Shown here: in pieces, positions 13,029 to 23,640 of the stretch
Position numbering within the stretch: the stretch's first letter is position 1
How the letters are laid out: every line of letters begins with the position of its first letter
From: Mastigias papua
Lineage: Eukaryota; Cnidaria; Scyphozoa; Rhizostomeae; Mastigiidae
Length of the DNA: 64,000 bases
Direction of reading: 5' to 3'
Assembly: GCA_964019165.1 (NCBI GenBank)
Contig: OZ025273.1
Span: 14,366,714 to 14,430,713, forward strand
Program-made: the position numbers and the translations under genes
Notes under the pieces: model-generated
What the model saw: the letters and a program-made list of their open reading frames with translations, nothing else
Told to the model about the DNA's origin: nothing
Database searches by the model: none

Positions 13029-14393
13029 TCATTTGCATAAGTCCAAAAGATCACAAAAAGTATTGCATGAGTGGCCAGCAAAAAATGTATCACAGGCAGT
13101 CGTAGATAGATTGCCAACACAAAACAGGAGCTCATCTTTTTCATCAAAAGATCCAACAGTTGTTGCAATTTCTGGGTCTGTAAGGTTATATCCAGACCCC
13201 TGAATGTCAACAACCATGAGTTTTTCTAAGGATTTGTTGTAGGAGAAGTGAACAAGGCATTCTGCTTTTTCTTGCAGCTCAGACTGTGGTACATTGACTA
13301 TAGAGCCATTGTTATTTATGTACTTCACAAACTGTCCTTCAGTAAATTCTTCAACAGTAACAATTTCATTAGTGGAATTTATAATACCTAAAAAGGCCTC
13401 AACAAATCTAAATGGCTGGCCAAATTCTTTCTCTTTTCCTGCTTTCTTAAGCTCTACAATTATCTGGTCAGCAAAGTTTTTTGCCAAGGTATGCATTTGA
13501 ATGGATTTCCGTGCATGACCTTCCACTGTATCATTTACTTGACTGATCATGTCAATGGTATCTGGAAGGTAATATTTTACTACAAACTCCTTGTCTTTAT
13601 ATGGTGGAGATTTGCAAATACCTTTGAAAGCACATCTGAATGCTCCTCTGCCAAGCTCCTTTTCTTGGATTTCAAAATTAACCAATGTTGACGAAGACCA
13701 AGCCATATTCTCCAGATCAAACTGTGATATGGCAATGGTAGTTCGTGGTTGTGCTGTTTTGGAAATTGCTTTGCCCAGTTTTAACATTTGAGTGACAGAG
13801 AGACTTTTGGCGCATGGAATTTTTAGGGAATTGTCAGCTTTGCGTTTCCTTGGAACAAGAGCAAGTGACTTGGCCGGACCAATACGGGCAGGCATGCTAC
13901 ATTCAAGTGAGGCAATGCTGCTCCTGTCACCTTGGGAACCACCAGAATCAATTATGTCATCACAAAGGCCTAAAGGGAAAGCACTGTGTTTCTCTCGAGG
14001 TAAGAATCTGACGTGGATAACCTTGAGATTCGGGAGCTGGTCCACTCGGCTGCAGCTTGGGCCACGTTCTCCAGCCAAAACATCACATGTCATCCCTATT
14101 AGTTGTCCTTTGAAGTGCATATTACAGGCATCAACAATGTTTGAAATAGTTACATTCTCAAAAGGAAATGCTACAAACTGTTGTGGGCCTCTCCTTTCAA
14201 ATTTTTGTGCTTTCCCTGTTGCTTCACTTGCCAACAATTGTACAGTTATTTCTTTCTTGTTTGTAATGGAGCTACTAGCATTATTTACTTTCTGCTTCCC
14301 TGGCGCATTCACTGGCTTTCTAGTTCTCTTTTCTTTTATATCTTGAACGAATTTCCTCCATTTAGCTTGCTGATCATTTCTGGGTGACGACAT
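13029..14393 (-). CDS. Alpha-kinase (MHCK/eEF2K-type) protein carried by the DNA transposon
   Basis: This is an intact, intronless ORF of 454 residues inside the transposon's inverted repeats, pointing toward the transposase gene and ending 44 bases from it. The C-terminal half (about 236-450) is an atypical protein kinase of the alpha-kinase family. It has LGRGAFRCAFKG (247-258), the ATP-contacting Lys in VVKYY (K273), VTVEEF (345-350) and HFSYNKS (382-388). DIQGSGYNLTDPEIAT follows (396-411), then GNLS and the zinc-site pattern HSCNTFC (H441, C443, C447). All the usual key residues seem present, so it should phosphorylate Ser/Thr; its substrate is unknown. The N-terminal half is unlike anything I can name, with a block ending IHVRFL (near 125-131) and a basic PRKRK (181-185) that may be a nuclear signal. 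Its start codon is 65 bases inside the right inverted repeat. Confidence 0.88.
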   Translation of the reverse strand: MSSPRNDQQAKWRKFVQDIKEKRTRKPVNAPGKQKVNNASSSITNKKEITVQLLASEATGKAQKFERRGPQQFVAFPFENVTISNIVDACNMHFKGQLIGMTCDVLAGERGPSCSRVDQLPNLKVIHVRFLPREKHSAFPLGLCDDIIDSGGSQGDRSSIASLECSMPARIGPAKSLALVPRKRKADNSLKIPCAKSLSVTQMLKLGKAISKTAQPRTTIAISQFDLENMAWSSSTLVNFEIQEKELGRGAFRCAFKGICKSPPYKDKEFVVKYYLPDTIDMISQVNDTVEGHARKSIQMHTLAKNFADQIIVELKKAGKEKEFGQPFRFVEAFLGIINSTNEIVTVEEFTEGQFVKYINNNGSIVNVPQSELQEKAECLVHFSYNKSLEKLMVVDIQGSGYNLTDPEIATTVGSFDEKDELLFCVGNLSTTACDTFFAGHSCNTFCDLLDLCK

Positions 14394-14457
14394 AACGACT
14401 TTTTAAGCTAACACCTCAAGCACAACTTTAATTGATTTCGCAAATCCTGAACTTAGC

Positions 14458-14728
14458 AGCACATGTGGCGTTCTAATTTGCCGCGAAAATAATTGTAGCC
14501 TCGTTTTCATACAGAGTTGGCGGTTCTCGGCCATGATAGCTGCTTTGTATGGAAATGGCGCTTCTCGGCCACGCCGAGGAAGAGAGAAATCAAATTGAAT
14601 TTAATTTTACTTTAATAAAATTTTTCAGTCGATTGTATGAAATCACTTTTCAATCTAAATTTAAATTAAAATTTTTGCTTTTGATTAAATAAAGATTTGA
14701 AATATAATGGCGGTTCTCGGCCACCATA
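14458..14728 (-). repeat. Right terminal inverted repeat of the IS3EU-like element
   Basis: It is the reverse complement of the left arm, with the same three 17-base motifs at 14,517-14,533, 14,555-14,571 and 14,707-14,723. It probably also holds the kinase promoter, since the kinase ATG lies just inside it; that is inference. Confidence 0.9.
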
Positions 14729-15264
14729 CACGTGCCCATGCCAACCAGTTGCCTGGTGAATTCAGTGATCCAGTGTCATTTCATGTCCATGCCACTCAGT
14801 TGCCTGGTGGATTCGGCGATCCAGTGTTGTCACGTGCCCATGCCAATCAGTTGCCTGATGAATTCGGCGATCCAGTGTTGTCACGTGCCCATGCCAATCA
14901 GTTGCCTGGTGAATTCAGTGATCCAGTGTTATCTCATGTCCATGCCACTCAGTTGCCTAGTGGATACGGCAATTCAGTGTTGTCACGTGCCTATGCCACT
15001 CAGTTGCCTGGAGGGTTCGGCAATCCAGTGTTGTCACGTGCCCATGCCACTCAGTTCCTTGGTGAATCCAGTAACCCAGTGTCATCTCATGCCCATGCCT
15101 CTCAGTTACCTGGTGAATTCAGCAACCCTGGGACATCATTTAGGCCCTATGTCAATCAAGAAAGAGATGTACCTTCATGGCATGTAAGAAAGCATACAGC
15201 ACCCTTGAATGTTCAAAATGAAATTGGATCAGATTCAAGTGCCGCAGACACAGGCGCTCAATAA
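14729..15264 (+). pseudogene. BEL/Pao gag, middle part with 17-residue tandem repeats
   Basis: Reading resumes after the nested transposon in the frame of the gag repeats. Eight copies of a 17-residue unit (consensus RAHANQLPGEFSDPVLS) are followed by a linker of about 40 residues with no known domain. The frame then meets TAA at 15,262-15,264 and continues open behind it in the same frame. The ATG at 14,707 belongs to the transposon's inverted repeat and is not a real start. Confidence 0.7.
14731..15138 (+). repeat. In-frame 51-bp minisatellite in gag (8 units)
   Basis: Units start at 14,731 and every 51 bases to 15,088. The period is a multiple of three, so all copies keep the frame. A further partial unit remains left of the nested transposon, ending at 10,679, so that element landed inside this minisatellite. 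Confidence 0.9.
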
Positions 15265-16959
15265 CTGGAAGTGATGAAAAATTTAGCTGTTGCCACACTC
15301 TTGCCAAAGTCTGAGATGATATCATTTGATGGTAACCCTTTGAAGTATTTTACCTTTCTGAGATCCTTTGAGACCAACGTGGAGAAAGACACAAATGACT
15401 TCAGCAGACGACTTCAACTTCTTGTCCAGTTTTGCACAGGTAAAGCAAGGAAGGTTGTTGAAAACTGCATCCTGTTGGAGCCTGAAGAAGGGTACAAGGA
15501 AGCGAAGAAACTACTTGCAGAACGGTTTGGAGATAGATACAAAGTGACTAACTCCTGGATAACCAAGGTGTCCGATGGTCCAAAACTGAAGACTGGTGAC
15601 AGAGAAGGATTACTTGATTTGGCAGACGACCTGCAAAATTGTGAGATTACGTTAAAGGCAACCGGAAGGCTGACTCAGGTCAACAGCGAAGATAGACTGG
15701 TGAAAATCCTTGAGCTTTGTCCTGGCTATGTTAAATCGCGATGGCAGTCGAGAGTGCAGGAAATAAGGAAAGAAGACCGTGGCCCAAACATCGAAGACGT
15801 TAGAAAGCTCATAAGAAAGATTGCAATGGAGAAGAACGATCCAGTATTTGGCAGCATAATGGAAAGTGAGAGTGGAAAATTCACAGCGAGAGACAAGATT
15901 ACGAGGAGGTCTGGAAAAGCTGGAGGAAGATCACCACAACAACGGAGTATGAATTTCAGCATTCAGACTGAAGAAACCAATGATAGAGGAGTTGAAAGAA
16001 ATGACAGCAATGTCAAATGTAAGTTCTGCGAAAGTGACCACAAGATGGAACAGTGTGTAAACTTCAAGAACAAGAGTGGCGAGGAACAGTTTAAATTTGT
16101 AAGATCCAAGAAACTCTGTGATAACTGTCTGTCCCCATTCCACTTTTCTGCTGGCTGCAAGCGACGCAAAGAAAGCACCATTCCTGGTTGTGGCTTGAGG
16201 CGCAAGCATATGACATCTTTGCACGAATCAATTTTGGAATTTGAACAGAGACGTTCTGCAGAAAACAAACTGTCTGGCAGACAACAGATGCAAACTGGTG
16301 AGGTACCCCCTGAGAAGAAGAAGAGTCAATTTGTTGGTGTAACAAGTCACATTGGGGCCGGATGTGGTGGTAAAGCCCTTTCAATTGTTCCAGTAAAGGT
16401 AAAAGGACATGGTGACAGGAAGGTAATCACTACTTATGCATTACTTGACAATGGTTCAACTGCATCATTTTGCACAGATAGCCTACTGAAGAAACTTGGA
16501 ATACAAGGGAAAAGGTGTCAGTTGTCAGTGGCGACAATCAGCAATGTAGAGAGCAATTATGAAAGTTCGATAGCAAGCTTGGATATCATGGACCTCGACG
16601 AGAATGTTTTCATCGAGCTGCCAAGTGTGTTTTCTACGAAGATGCTGAATGTTTCACCTGAAGCAATTACAAAACAGGAAGATGTCAACCGATGGCCGTA
16701 TTTGAGCAAAGTGAAGTTACCAGCTGAACTGCGTAATGGTGAAGTCTCTATTCTCATTGGTGTCGATGTACCAGAAGCACTGCAACCTTACGAGATAATA
16801 AAGGCACAACAAGGTGGACCGTATGCTGTTCGAACAAAGTTTGGATGGACGTTAAATGGACCAATGGGAAGATTGGAAGCAAAGGGTAAGCATTGTTATC
16901 ACTTGAATTCTTCTCATGATGACCTCCTCAATGAGCAGCTTCGGAAGTATTTCAACTGA
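15265..16959 (+). pseudogene. BEL/Pao Gag-protease region (DUF1759, zinc knuckles, aspartic protease)
   Basis: The segment is open from the TAA at 15,262 to the TGA at 16,957-16,959. Near its start (counting from ATG 15,271, residues about 8-170) is the Gag-like DUF1759 domain of BEL/Pao elements (SFDGNPLKYFTFLRSF, RWQSRVQEIR). Zinc knuckles follow from residue about 250 (CKFCESDHKMEQC and CDNCLSPFHFSAGC), which bind the RNA genome. The retropepsin-like protease has ALLDNGSTASFC (Asp near residue 393); DNGS replaces the commoner D-S/T-G. The closing part ends FGWTLNGPMG, as in the DUF1758 region of this family. The TGA that ends it is in frame with the RT behind it, so it is a nonsense change rather than a natural end. 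Confidence 0.85.
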
Positions 16960-18747
16960 GAATTTAACGAGTCCTTTGCTGATGAGAACATAATGATGTC
17001 TGTGGAAGATAAAAGGGCCATGTCAGTCTTTGAAGAATCAGTGCAGATCGTTGATGGTCACTATCAAGTTGCAATTCCGTGGAAAAACCCATCACCTTGT
17101 CTTCCAAACAATCGTGTCATGGCGGAACATAGACTACAACATTTGAAAAGAAGATTGGCAAAGAATCCTGACCTGCGAAGCAAGTACTCAAACTTCATAG
17201 ATGACCTACAAATTAAAGGCTATACTAGAAAGGTCCCAGAAGATCAAATCAGTAACAGCTGTGGTGTCGTATGGTATCTACCTCATCACAACGTCATTCA
17301 TCCGAAGAAACCTGACAAGGTAAGGGTAGTGTTTGACTGCGCAGCCAAATACCGTGGTGAGTCCCTCAACGGTAATGTCTTGCAGGGTCCAAACCTAACA
17401 AATTCGCTGATTGGTGTTCTCATCAGTTTTCGTCAAGAGCCTGTGGCTGTGATGGCAGATGTAGAGGCTATGTTTCATCAAGTGCGTGTAGATCTCAATG
17501 ATGTTGACTCTCTAAGGTTCCTTTGGTTTCCTGCTGGTGATATTGATGCTGAGCCAGAAGAATTTCAAATGTTGGTGCATCTTTTTGGTGGAATATGGTC
17601 TCCCAGCTGTGCTGCATATGCTTTGCGAAAAACTGCAATGGACAACACAGACAAGTTTGACAGCGATATCATTGAAACAGTGCAACGAAATTTCTACGTA
17701 GACGACTTGCTGAAATCTGTAAAGAGCTCAGAAGATGCAATCAAGATCTATACACAAACTAGTATGCTCCTTTCCTTTGGTGGTTTCCATTTGACCAAGT
17801 GGATCAGCAACAAAAGAGATGTATTGGATGCAATACCACAGTCAGAACTGACGAAGGATTTGAAGAAGATTGATTTTGAGACTGAGAAGCTGCCTGTGGA
17901 AAGAGCTTTGGGTATGCAATGGAATGTTGAGAGAGATAAGTTCCTGTACAACATCAACATTATGGACAAGCCATCCACACGAAAGGGTATGCTAAGTAAA
18001 ATATCGTCGAATTATGATCCTCTTGACTTTGTGTTTCCTCTAATTCTACGAGCAAAAATGTTGCTACAGAATTTGTGTCGCAAGAAACTTGGATGGGATG
18101 AAAACATACCTGCAGAAGATCTCATAGACTGGAGGAAGTGGTTGACAGAATTACCAACAATAGAGCAATTTTCAATAAAGAGGTGTATCAAGCCTGAGAA
18201 CTTTGGAGATGTCACTCATACTGAGCTCCATCATTTTTCTGACGCATCTGAGGTTGGCTACGGTGCAGTTACGTATCTCAAATCAGTGAACAACGAGGGA
18301 AACATCCACTGCTCATTCATTCTTGGCAAATCGAGACTAACACCGATCAAACCTGTGACAATTCCAAGATTGGAACTTACTGCCGCTACAGTTGCTGTGA
18401 AGCTTGACAAAATGGTTAGAAGGGAACTTGACATTCCAATTGATAGATCATACTTTTGGACAGACAGTACATCAGTGTTGAAGTACATCAAGAATGAAAA
18501 CAAGAGGTTCCAAACATTTGTGGCAAATAGGCTTGCAGTAATTCATGATGGCACGAATCCAAACCAGTGGTTTTACATTGATACAGTGATGAATCCGGCA
18601 GATGATGCTTCAAGAGGTCTTACAGCTGCTCAACTAATCAAAGGTGCTAGATGGATCAGAGGTCCAGACTTCATTTGGAAGAGTGATTCATATTGTGAGG
18701 ATAACTTACAACCAATTTTGACATTTCAGAAGATGATCCTGAAGTGA
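16960..18747 (+). pseudogene. BEL/Pao reverse transcriptase and RNase H
   Basis: It continues in the frame of the protease segment. The reverse transcriptase has VRVVFDCAAK, MADVEAMFHQVRV (first catalytic Asp, near residue 155 counting from ATG 16,993), FGGIWSPSCAAYALRKTA and FYVDDLL (catalytic YVDD, near 235). RNase H follows with HHFSDASEVGYGAV (near 414), PRLELTAATVAVKL, FWTDSTSVLKYI (near 487) and NPADDASRG (near 535). All catalytic acids remain. A frameshift near 18,715-18,725 ends the frame at 18,747, while the original protein continues in the frame beginning DDPEVKKS. The sequence is otherwise well preserved. Confidence 0.9.
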
Positions 18748-20285
18748 AAAAGTCAATTCAGTCACATGTCATGAATGTTCGAGAAGCCAAAGGTATGAGC
18801 GAATTTATCTTCTCAAAATACTCTGTCTGGAATCAACTGAAGAAGGCAGTAGCATGGTTGCTTCGCTACAAGCACTGGCTAAGTCTGAAGATGCAAAGAG
18901 GCGAGGAAGCACTGAAATCAGTCAAGAAGGGAAGAATGACAGTAGAAGAGATGAGACAGGCAGAACATACGATTGTCTTATGTGTACAAAGGTAACAATA
19001 TGGAAAGGATATCAAGAAGCTCAATTCTTTGCGTAAATTGGACCCAGTTTTCAAAGGAGATCTGCTGTGTGTTGGTGGACGCCTTAAACATTTGCCTACC
19101 AGATTTGATGACCTCAAGCATCCTGCTATACTCCCAAAAAGGCATCATGTCGTTGATCTGATCATCAAGCATTATCATCTTCAATCGGGACATTTTGGTG
19201 TCGAGTACGTGCTGTCACAAATCAGAGAGAAATACTGAATTGTCAAAGCCAGAGCCCCAGTGAGAAGAGTAATCAACAGCTGTTTTGATTGCAAACGACG
19301 ACTACAACAACCAGCCCAACAGAAGACGGCAGACTTGCCGCCAGACAGAATAGTTTCTGATCAGCCTCCGTTCACGAATGTTGGCGTGGATTGCTTTGGA
19401 CCATTTATGGTGAAAAGAGGTCGTGGATTGATCAAGAGGTATGGCGTGCTTTTTACGTGTCTTGCTGTCCGTGCAATACATATAGAGGTGGTACAAAATT
19501 TGGAGGCAGATTCCTTCATCAATGCACTTCGGCGGTTTATAGCAAGACGGGAAAAGCCTGATGAGATGCGTTCTGATAATGGTACAAATTTTAAGGGAGG
19601 TAACAAAGAACTTATCGAGTCTATGCGTGAATGGAATCAAAGCAGCAAAGTGCACACGTTCTTACGTCAGCATGATATGACATGGTTGTTTAATCCTCCT
19701 GCTGCTTCCCACATGGGTGGTGTTTGAGAGAGAGCAATCAGATCAGTACGAAAGGTGTTGAATGCCGTTCTAAAGGAGCAGGCACTAGATGATGAAGGTC
19801 TCCAGACACTGCTATGTGAAGTTGAATCAATCATTAATGGACGTCCGCTAACGAAGGTATCAGATGACCCAAGAGATTATCATGCTTTAACGCCCAACCA
19901 TTTGTTGCTGCTCAGACCTAATCAATGTTTGCCCCCTGGTTTATTCAACAAAGGCGACCAATGTAGTAGAAGGAGATGGAAGTAGGTTCAGTACTTGGCA
20001 GATATTTTCTGGGAGAGATCGACAAAAGAGTACATTCCAGCACTTCAAGCAAGACCAAAATGGCACAACGTCAAGCGCAACTTTGAAATTGGTGATGTAG
20101 TTCTCGTTGTGGATCAGACGATGCCTAGAGGTTGCTGGCCATTGGGAGGAATTTCAGAGGTAAGACCTGGCAGAGATGGTCTGGTAAGATCTGTCAAGGT
20201 AAAAACGATGAGATCGGAATTGGTGAGACCAATTGACAAACTTTGCCTGCTGGAAGCTGCTGTTGAGCCACAGAACAGCACATGA
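18720..20285 (+). pseudogene. BEL/Pao integrase, with four in-frame stops
   Basis: One reading frame runs from the frameshift to 20,285 but is broken by TAA at 18,993, TGA at 19,236, TGA at 19,725 and TAG at 19,983. The HHCC zinc domain is visible (two His near 19,143-19,190; CFDC near 19,276). The catalytic core has VGVDCFGPFM (Asp near 19,390), RSDNGTNF (Asp near 19,576) and [11 protein letters not shown] (Glu near 19,728, just behind the third stop). The C-terminal domain typical of BEL/Pao ([45 protein letters not shown]) completes it. The integrase would insert the cDNA; this copy cannot make it. Confidence 0.88.
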
Positions 20286-20350
20286 TTTGTACAGCAATGG
20301 TGAAGAAGTTAGACACAGTTTCCTGGTGGTCCACTGTTTGGGGCCGGATA

Positions 20351-20930
20351 TGTTGCGTACCAATAAGAACCATCAAGGGACTTTCAAAGCACACAGCTAT
20401 GTTGTTTACGAAAAATTTGTACCTGGTTTACGACTTGGATTTTGAACTTTTAGCGTGACTAGATTACCCAATTTTACCTTATATGGGTTGTTTTTCTCGT
20501 AGTTTTCACGATTTTCGTAATTAGGGAGTAGCCTAATTCCCAATACCGCAGCTATAAAAGCTTCGTGGAGGCAGGTTTCTTTTGCCTGGGTTTTGCTGTG
20601 TTAGGCTCTTTGCATGAAGCTTTTTATGGCTACGAGAACTAATAGTTTGTAAGTATAGTTTCTTGTTGTTGTTTTGCTTTGCACTTTATAAATGGTTTTT
20701 GTCTTCGTTTACTCGTCGATTTATATTGACTTTTTATTGAATTTATTTGGCGTTTGTAGTTGATACTTTGTTTAATGTGTCTTTAGCAAACCGCACGTTT
20801 ATGGATGTATTTTCGAGCAAACAGTCGTGTTTTTTGCTGTGTTCTCTGGTTTGCTTCAAAATACAATTTGAATTCGGCGTGTGAGTTACTATATCCTGTA
20901 ACTGGCTGTGATCGCAAACTCAAAGCTACA
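20351..20930 (+). repeat. 3' LTR of the BEL/Pao element
   Basis: It matches the 5' LTR with about a dozen differences and ends in ACA at the start of another TA run. A G-rich stretch just before it (near 20,338-20,348) may be the polypurine tract, though it is imperfect. Confidence 0.93.
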
Positions 20931-20952
20931 ATATATATATATATATATATAC
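20931..20952. repeat. Short (TA)n tract between two retroelements
   Basis: About 11 TA units lie directly between the BEL/Pao 3' LTR and the Penelope-like element. This is the right-hand partner of the (TA)n left of the BEL/Pao element. Confidence 0.9.
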
Positions 20953-21479
20953 ACTCAAATTGCTCCAATCATAAAGAAATTTTTAAAGACATAAATAGAC
21001 CCTCAAGAAAAAATTCCCACTCTTAAAACGTTTCGGCACAAGCCTTCATCAGTTATAACATTCCAGGTACATACAGCGCATATATAAGGATAACAACAAA
21101 GGAACAATATCTAATTAACTTACGACAATAGAACACTTTACACAATGAAATGGGACTTACAATGGATAGCATTTGAAATTGAATGGAAGGGAAATTATAT
21201 TTAGCATAAGAGAAAAGGGTGTTGGAGAAGCTGGTACCTACCGTCCCAGCAGGGTATAGAGAAAACCATGCGAGAACAAAGTGGGTGTGAAGTAACATAA
21301 AATGAAAAGGAAACCCAATATGACCTAGAAAGGAAGATATTGAGAGGAGGGAGATATCGTAAGAAAAGTTGCGACATAAATAATTTAATAGACAAGCATA
21401 ACTGAATAAAAGTAGAAACCATAACATAAAATTAAAAGAGCAGGACAAATAGTGAATACATATAGAATAAACCAGCCAA
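20953..21479 (-). repeat. Penelope-type flanking repeat, left copy
   Basis: It is the reverse complement of 22,073-22,548 with few differences, and extends about 60 bases further at its outer end. It contains the CTGATGA...GAAAC motif on the minus strand (21,030-21,052 on the plus strand). Confidence 0.85.
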
Positions 21480-21497
21480 CTCAAATAAATAATAATC

Positions 21498-22052
21498 CTA
21501 TGTGTCTACTTCCTTAACATTAAGACCCCGGGGTGTGAAAGTGTCCAGCTTATGTTGCCAGAAACTTTCACGTGTCCTATCCCTCCCTATAAGTCTATCA
21601 ATTATAGTGACACGAATGTCTTCCACGAACCCATGATGTCCTTCCTCAGAAAAATGTCTGAAAAAGTCCATCTGGAGAACTGAAGACCCTGACCTAAACT
21701 TACGATAACACGCCTTATAATTATTAAACCTAAGCCTAAAAGGCGTGTTAGTGCTACCCACATACTGAACACCACACACAACACAGTCAAACAAATACAC
21801 AACACCCGACGAATCACAGTTAAACGAAAAGTTAATCTTATACTCCTTACTAGTTGCGTGGGAATAGATACTATCACTTTCAGACATAGATTTACACACT
21901 TGACATCTGGACTTTTCACAACGAGTACAACCCCTTTCATCACAGTTATTGTTAGTAGCCAGCCTAGCTCTAACTAACAGGTCCTTAAGGTTCTTACATC
22001 TCCTAAAAGCAGTGACCGGAGGTTCAGGAAAAACCTCCCTATGCTCTATACA
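21498..22052 (-). pseudogene. Penelope-like element GIY-YIG endonuclease, C-terminal fragment
   Basis: On the minus strand the frame reads from the short TA run at 22,052 (IEHREVFPEPP, then NLKDLLVRARL) to the stop at 21,498. It contains a Cys cluster (CTRCEKSRCQVC) and then the GIY-YIG nuclease core: VVYLFDC, QYVGST, FRLRFNNYK (catalytic Arg) and RESFWQHKL (metal-binding Glu), ending PRGLN. In this family the domain nicks the target to prime reverse transcription. The remaining frame is open, about 185 residues, but the reverse transcriptase that should precede it is missing, so this is a truncated copy. Confidence 0.85.
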
Positions 22053-22072
22053 TATATATATATTGAAGTTGG

Positions 22073-22548
22073 CTGGTTTATTCTATATGTATTCACTATT
22101 TATCCTGCTCTTTTAATTTTATGTTATGGTTTCTACTTTTATTCAGTTATGCTTGTCTATTAAATTATTTATGTCGCAACTTTTCTTACGATATCTCCCT
22201 CCTCTCAATATCTTCCTTTCTAGGTCATATTGGGTTTCCTTTTCATTTTATGTTACTTCACACCAACTTTGTTCTCGCATGGTTTTCTCTATACCCCGCT
22301 GGGACGGTAGGTATCAGCTTCTCCAACACCCTTTTCTCTTATGCTAAATATAATTCCCCTTCCATTCAATTTCAAATGCTATCCATTGTAAGTCCAGTTT
22401 CATTGTGTAAGTGTTCTATTGTCGTAAGTTAATTAGGTATTGTTCCTTTGTTTTTATCCTTATATATGCGCTGTATGTACCTGGAATGTTATAACTGATG
22501 AAGGCTTGTGCCGAAACGTTTTAAGAGTGGGAATTTGTTTTTGAGGGT
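22073..22548 (+). repeat. Penelope-type flanking repeat, right copy
   Basis: This inverted partner of the left copy ends at GAGGG followed at once by a (TA)n tract. CTGATGA at 22,495-22,501 and GAAAC at 22,513-22,517 enclose a short GC hairpin. Confidence 0.85.
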
Positions 22549-22571
22549 ATATATATATATATAAATACATA

Positions 22572-22664
<93 letters not shown>
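22549..22664. repeat. (TA)n tract with a few interruptions
   Basis: A TA run with some ATACATAT interruptions near its left end separates two Penelope-related pieces. Confidence 0.9.
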
Positions 22665-23400
<736 letters not shown>

Positions 23401-23556
23401 CTGAAATGCATTACTTCGTGTTAATGGAGAACTGATTCACAAAACAATTGACACCATACCTAAGTGATTTAGATGTTTTGTAAAACTAAAGGAATTAGAA
23501 CGAAATATCAACATATATGTGAACATTACTATTCTGTCTAAACGACCACTGGGGCG

Positions 23557-23640
23557 CACAAATCTGAAGTTTGATAGCAAGCCCTGCTATATAGGTGTAT
23601 ACCCTTATTACATGACTCGCTATCAAGTTTCAGATTTGTG
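23557..23640. repeat. Imperfect hairpin with 25-bp arms
   Basis: The arms 23,557-23,581 and 23,616-23,640 pair with about three mismatches around a 34-base loop. It may be the end of a small inverted-repeat element; I cannot tell more. Confidence 0.6.

Larger units (their letters stand above)
10680..14728 (+). mobile_element. IS3EU-like DNA transposon carrying transposase and alpha-kinase genes
   Basis: The element is 4,049 bp, with terminal inverted repeats of about 265-298 bp beginning TATGGTGGCC. It sits in the gag repeat of the BEL/Pao element and is flanked on both sides by CACGTG. This fits a 6-bp target duplication, but since CACGTG is its own reverse complement it could also be part of the ends. 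TA-pyrimidine termini, a 6-bp duplication and an integrase-like DDE transposase agree with what I recall of the eukaryotic IS3EU superfamily. It holds two convergent genes, both free of stops, unlike the decayed host element, so it is the younger insertion and may be recent. Confidence 0.85.
20953..22548 (-). mobile_element. Penelope-like element, truncated, with inverted flanking repeats
   Basis: A minus-strand GIY-YIG endonuclease fragment (21,498-22,052) is flanked by two inverted copies of a repeat of about 480-530 bp (20,953-21,479 and 22,073-22,548). Penelope-like retroelements often carry LTR-like repeats in direct or inverted arrangement, and their endonuclease is of this type. The reverse transcriptase is absent: the ORF fragment ends upstream at a short (TA)n (22,053-22,066). 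Confidence 0.82.

Noticed and set aside
13792..14346. Plus-strand ORF of 184 residues
   Set aside because: It is the antisense shadow of the kinase gene and has no motif.
13029..14393. Alpha-kinase as an ordinary host gene with the transposon inserted nearby
   Set aside because: It lies wholly between the two inverted repeats of one element, which itself interrupts a retrotransposon, so it arrived with that element.
21053..21484. 143-residue hydrophobic ORF and its mirror at 22,121-22,432
   Set aside because: Both lie in the inverted flanking repeats of the Penelope-like element; no domain is visible.
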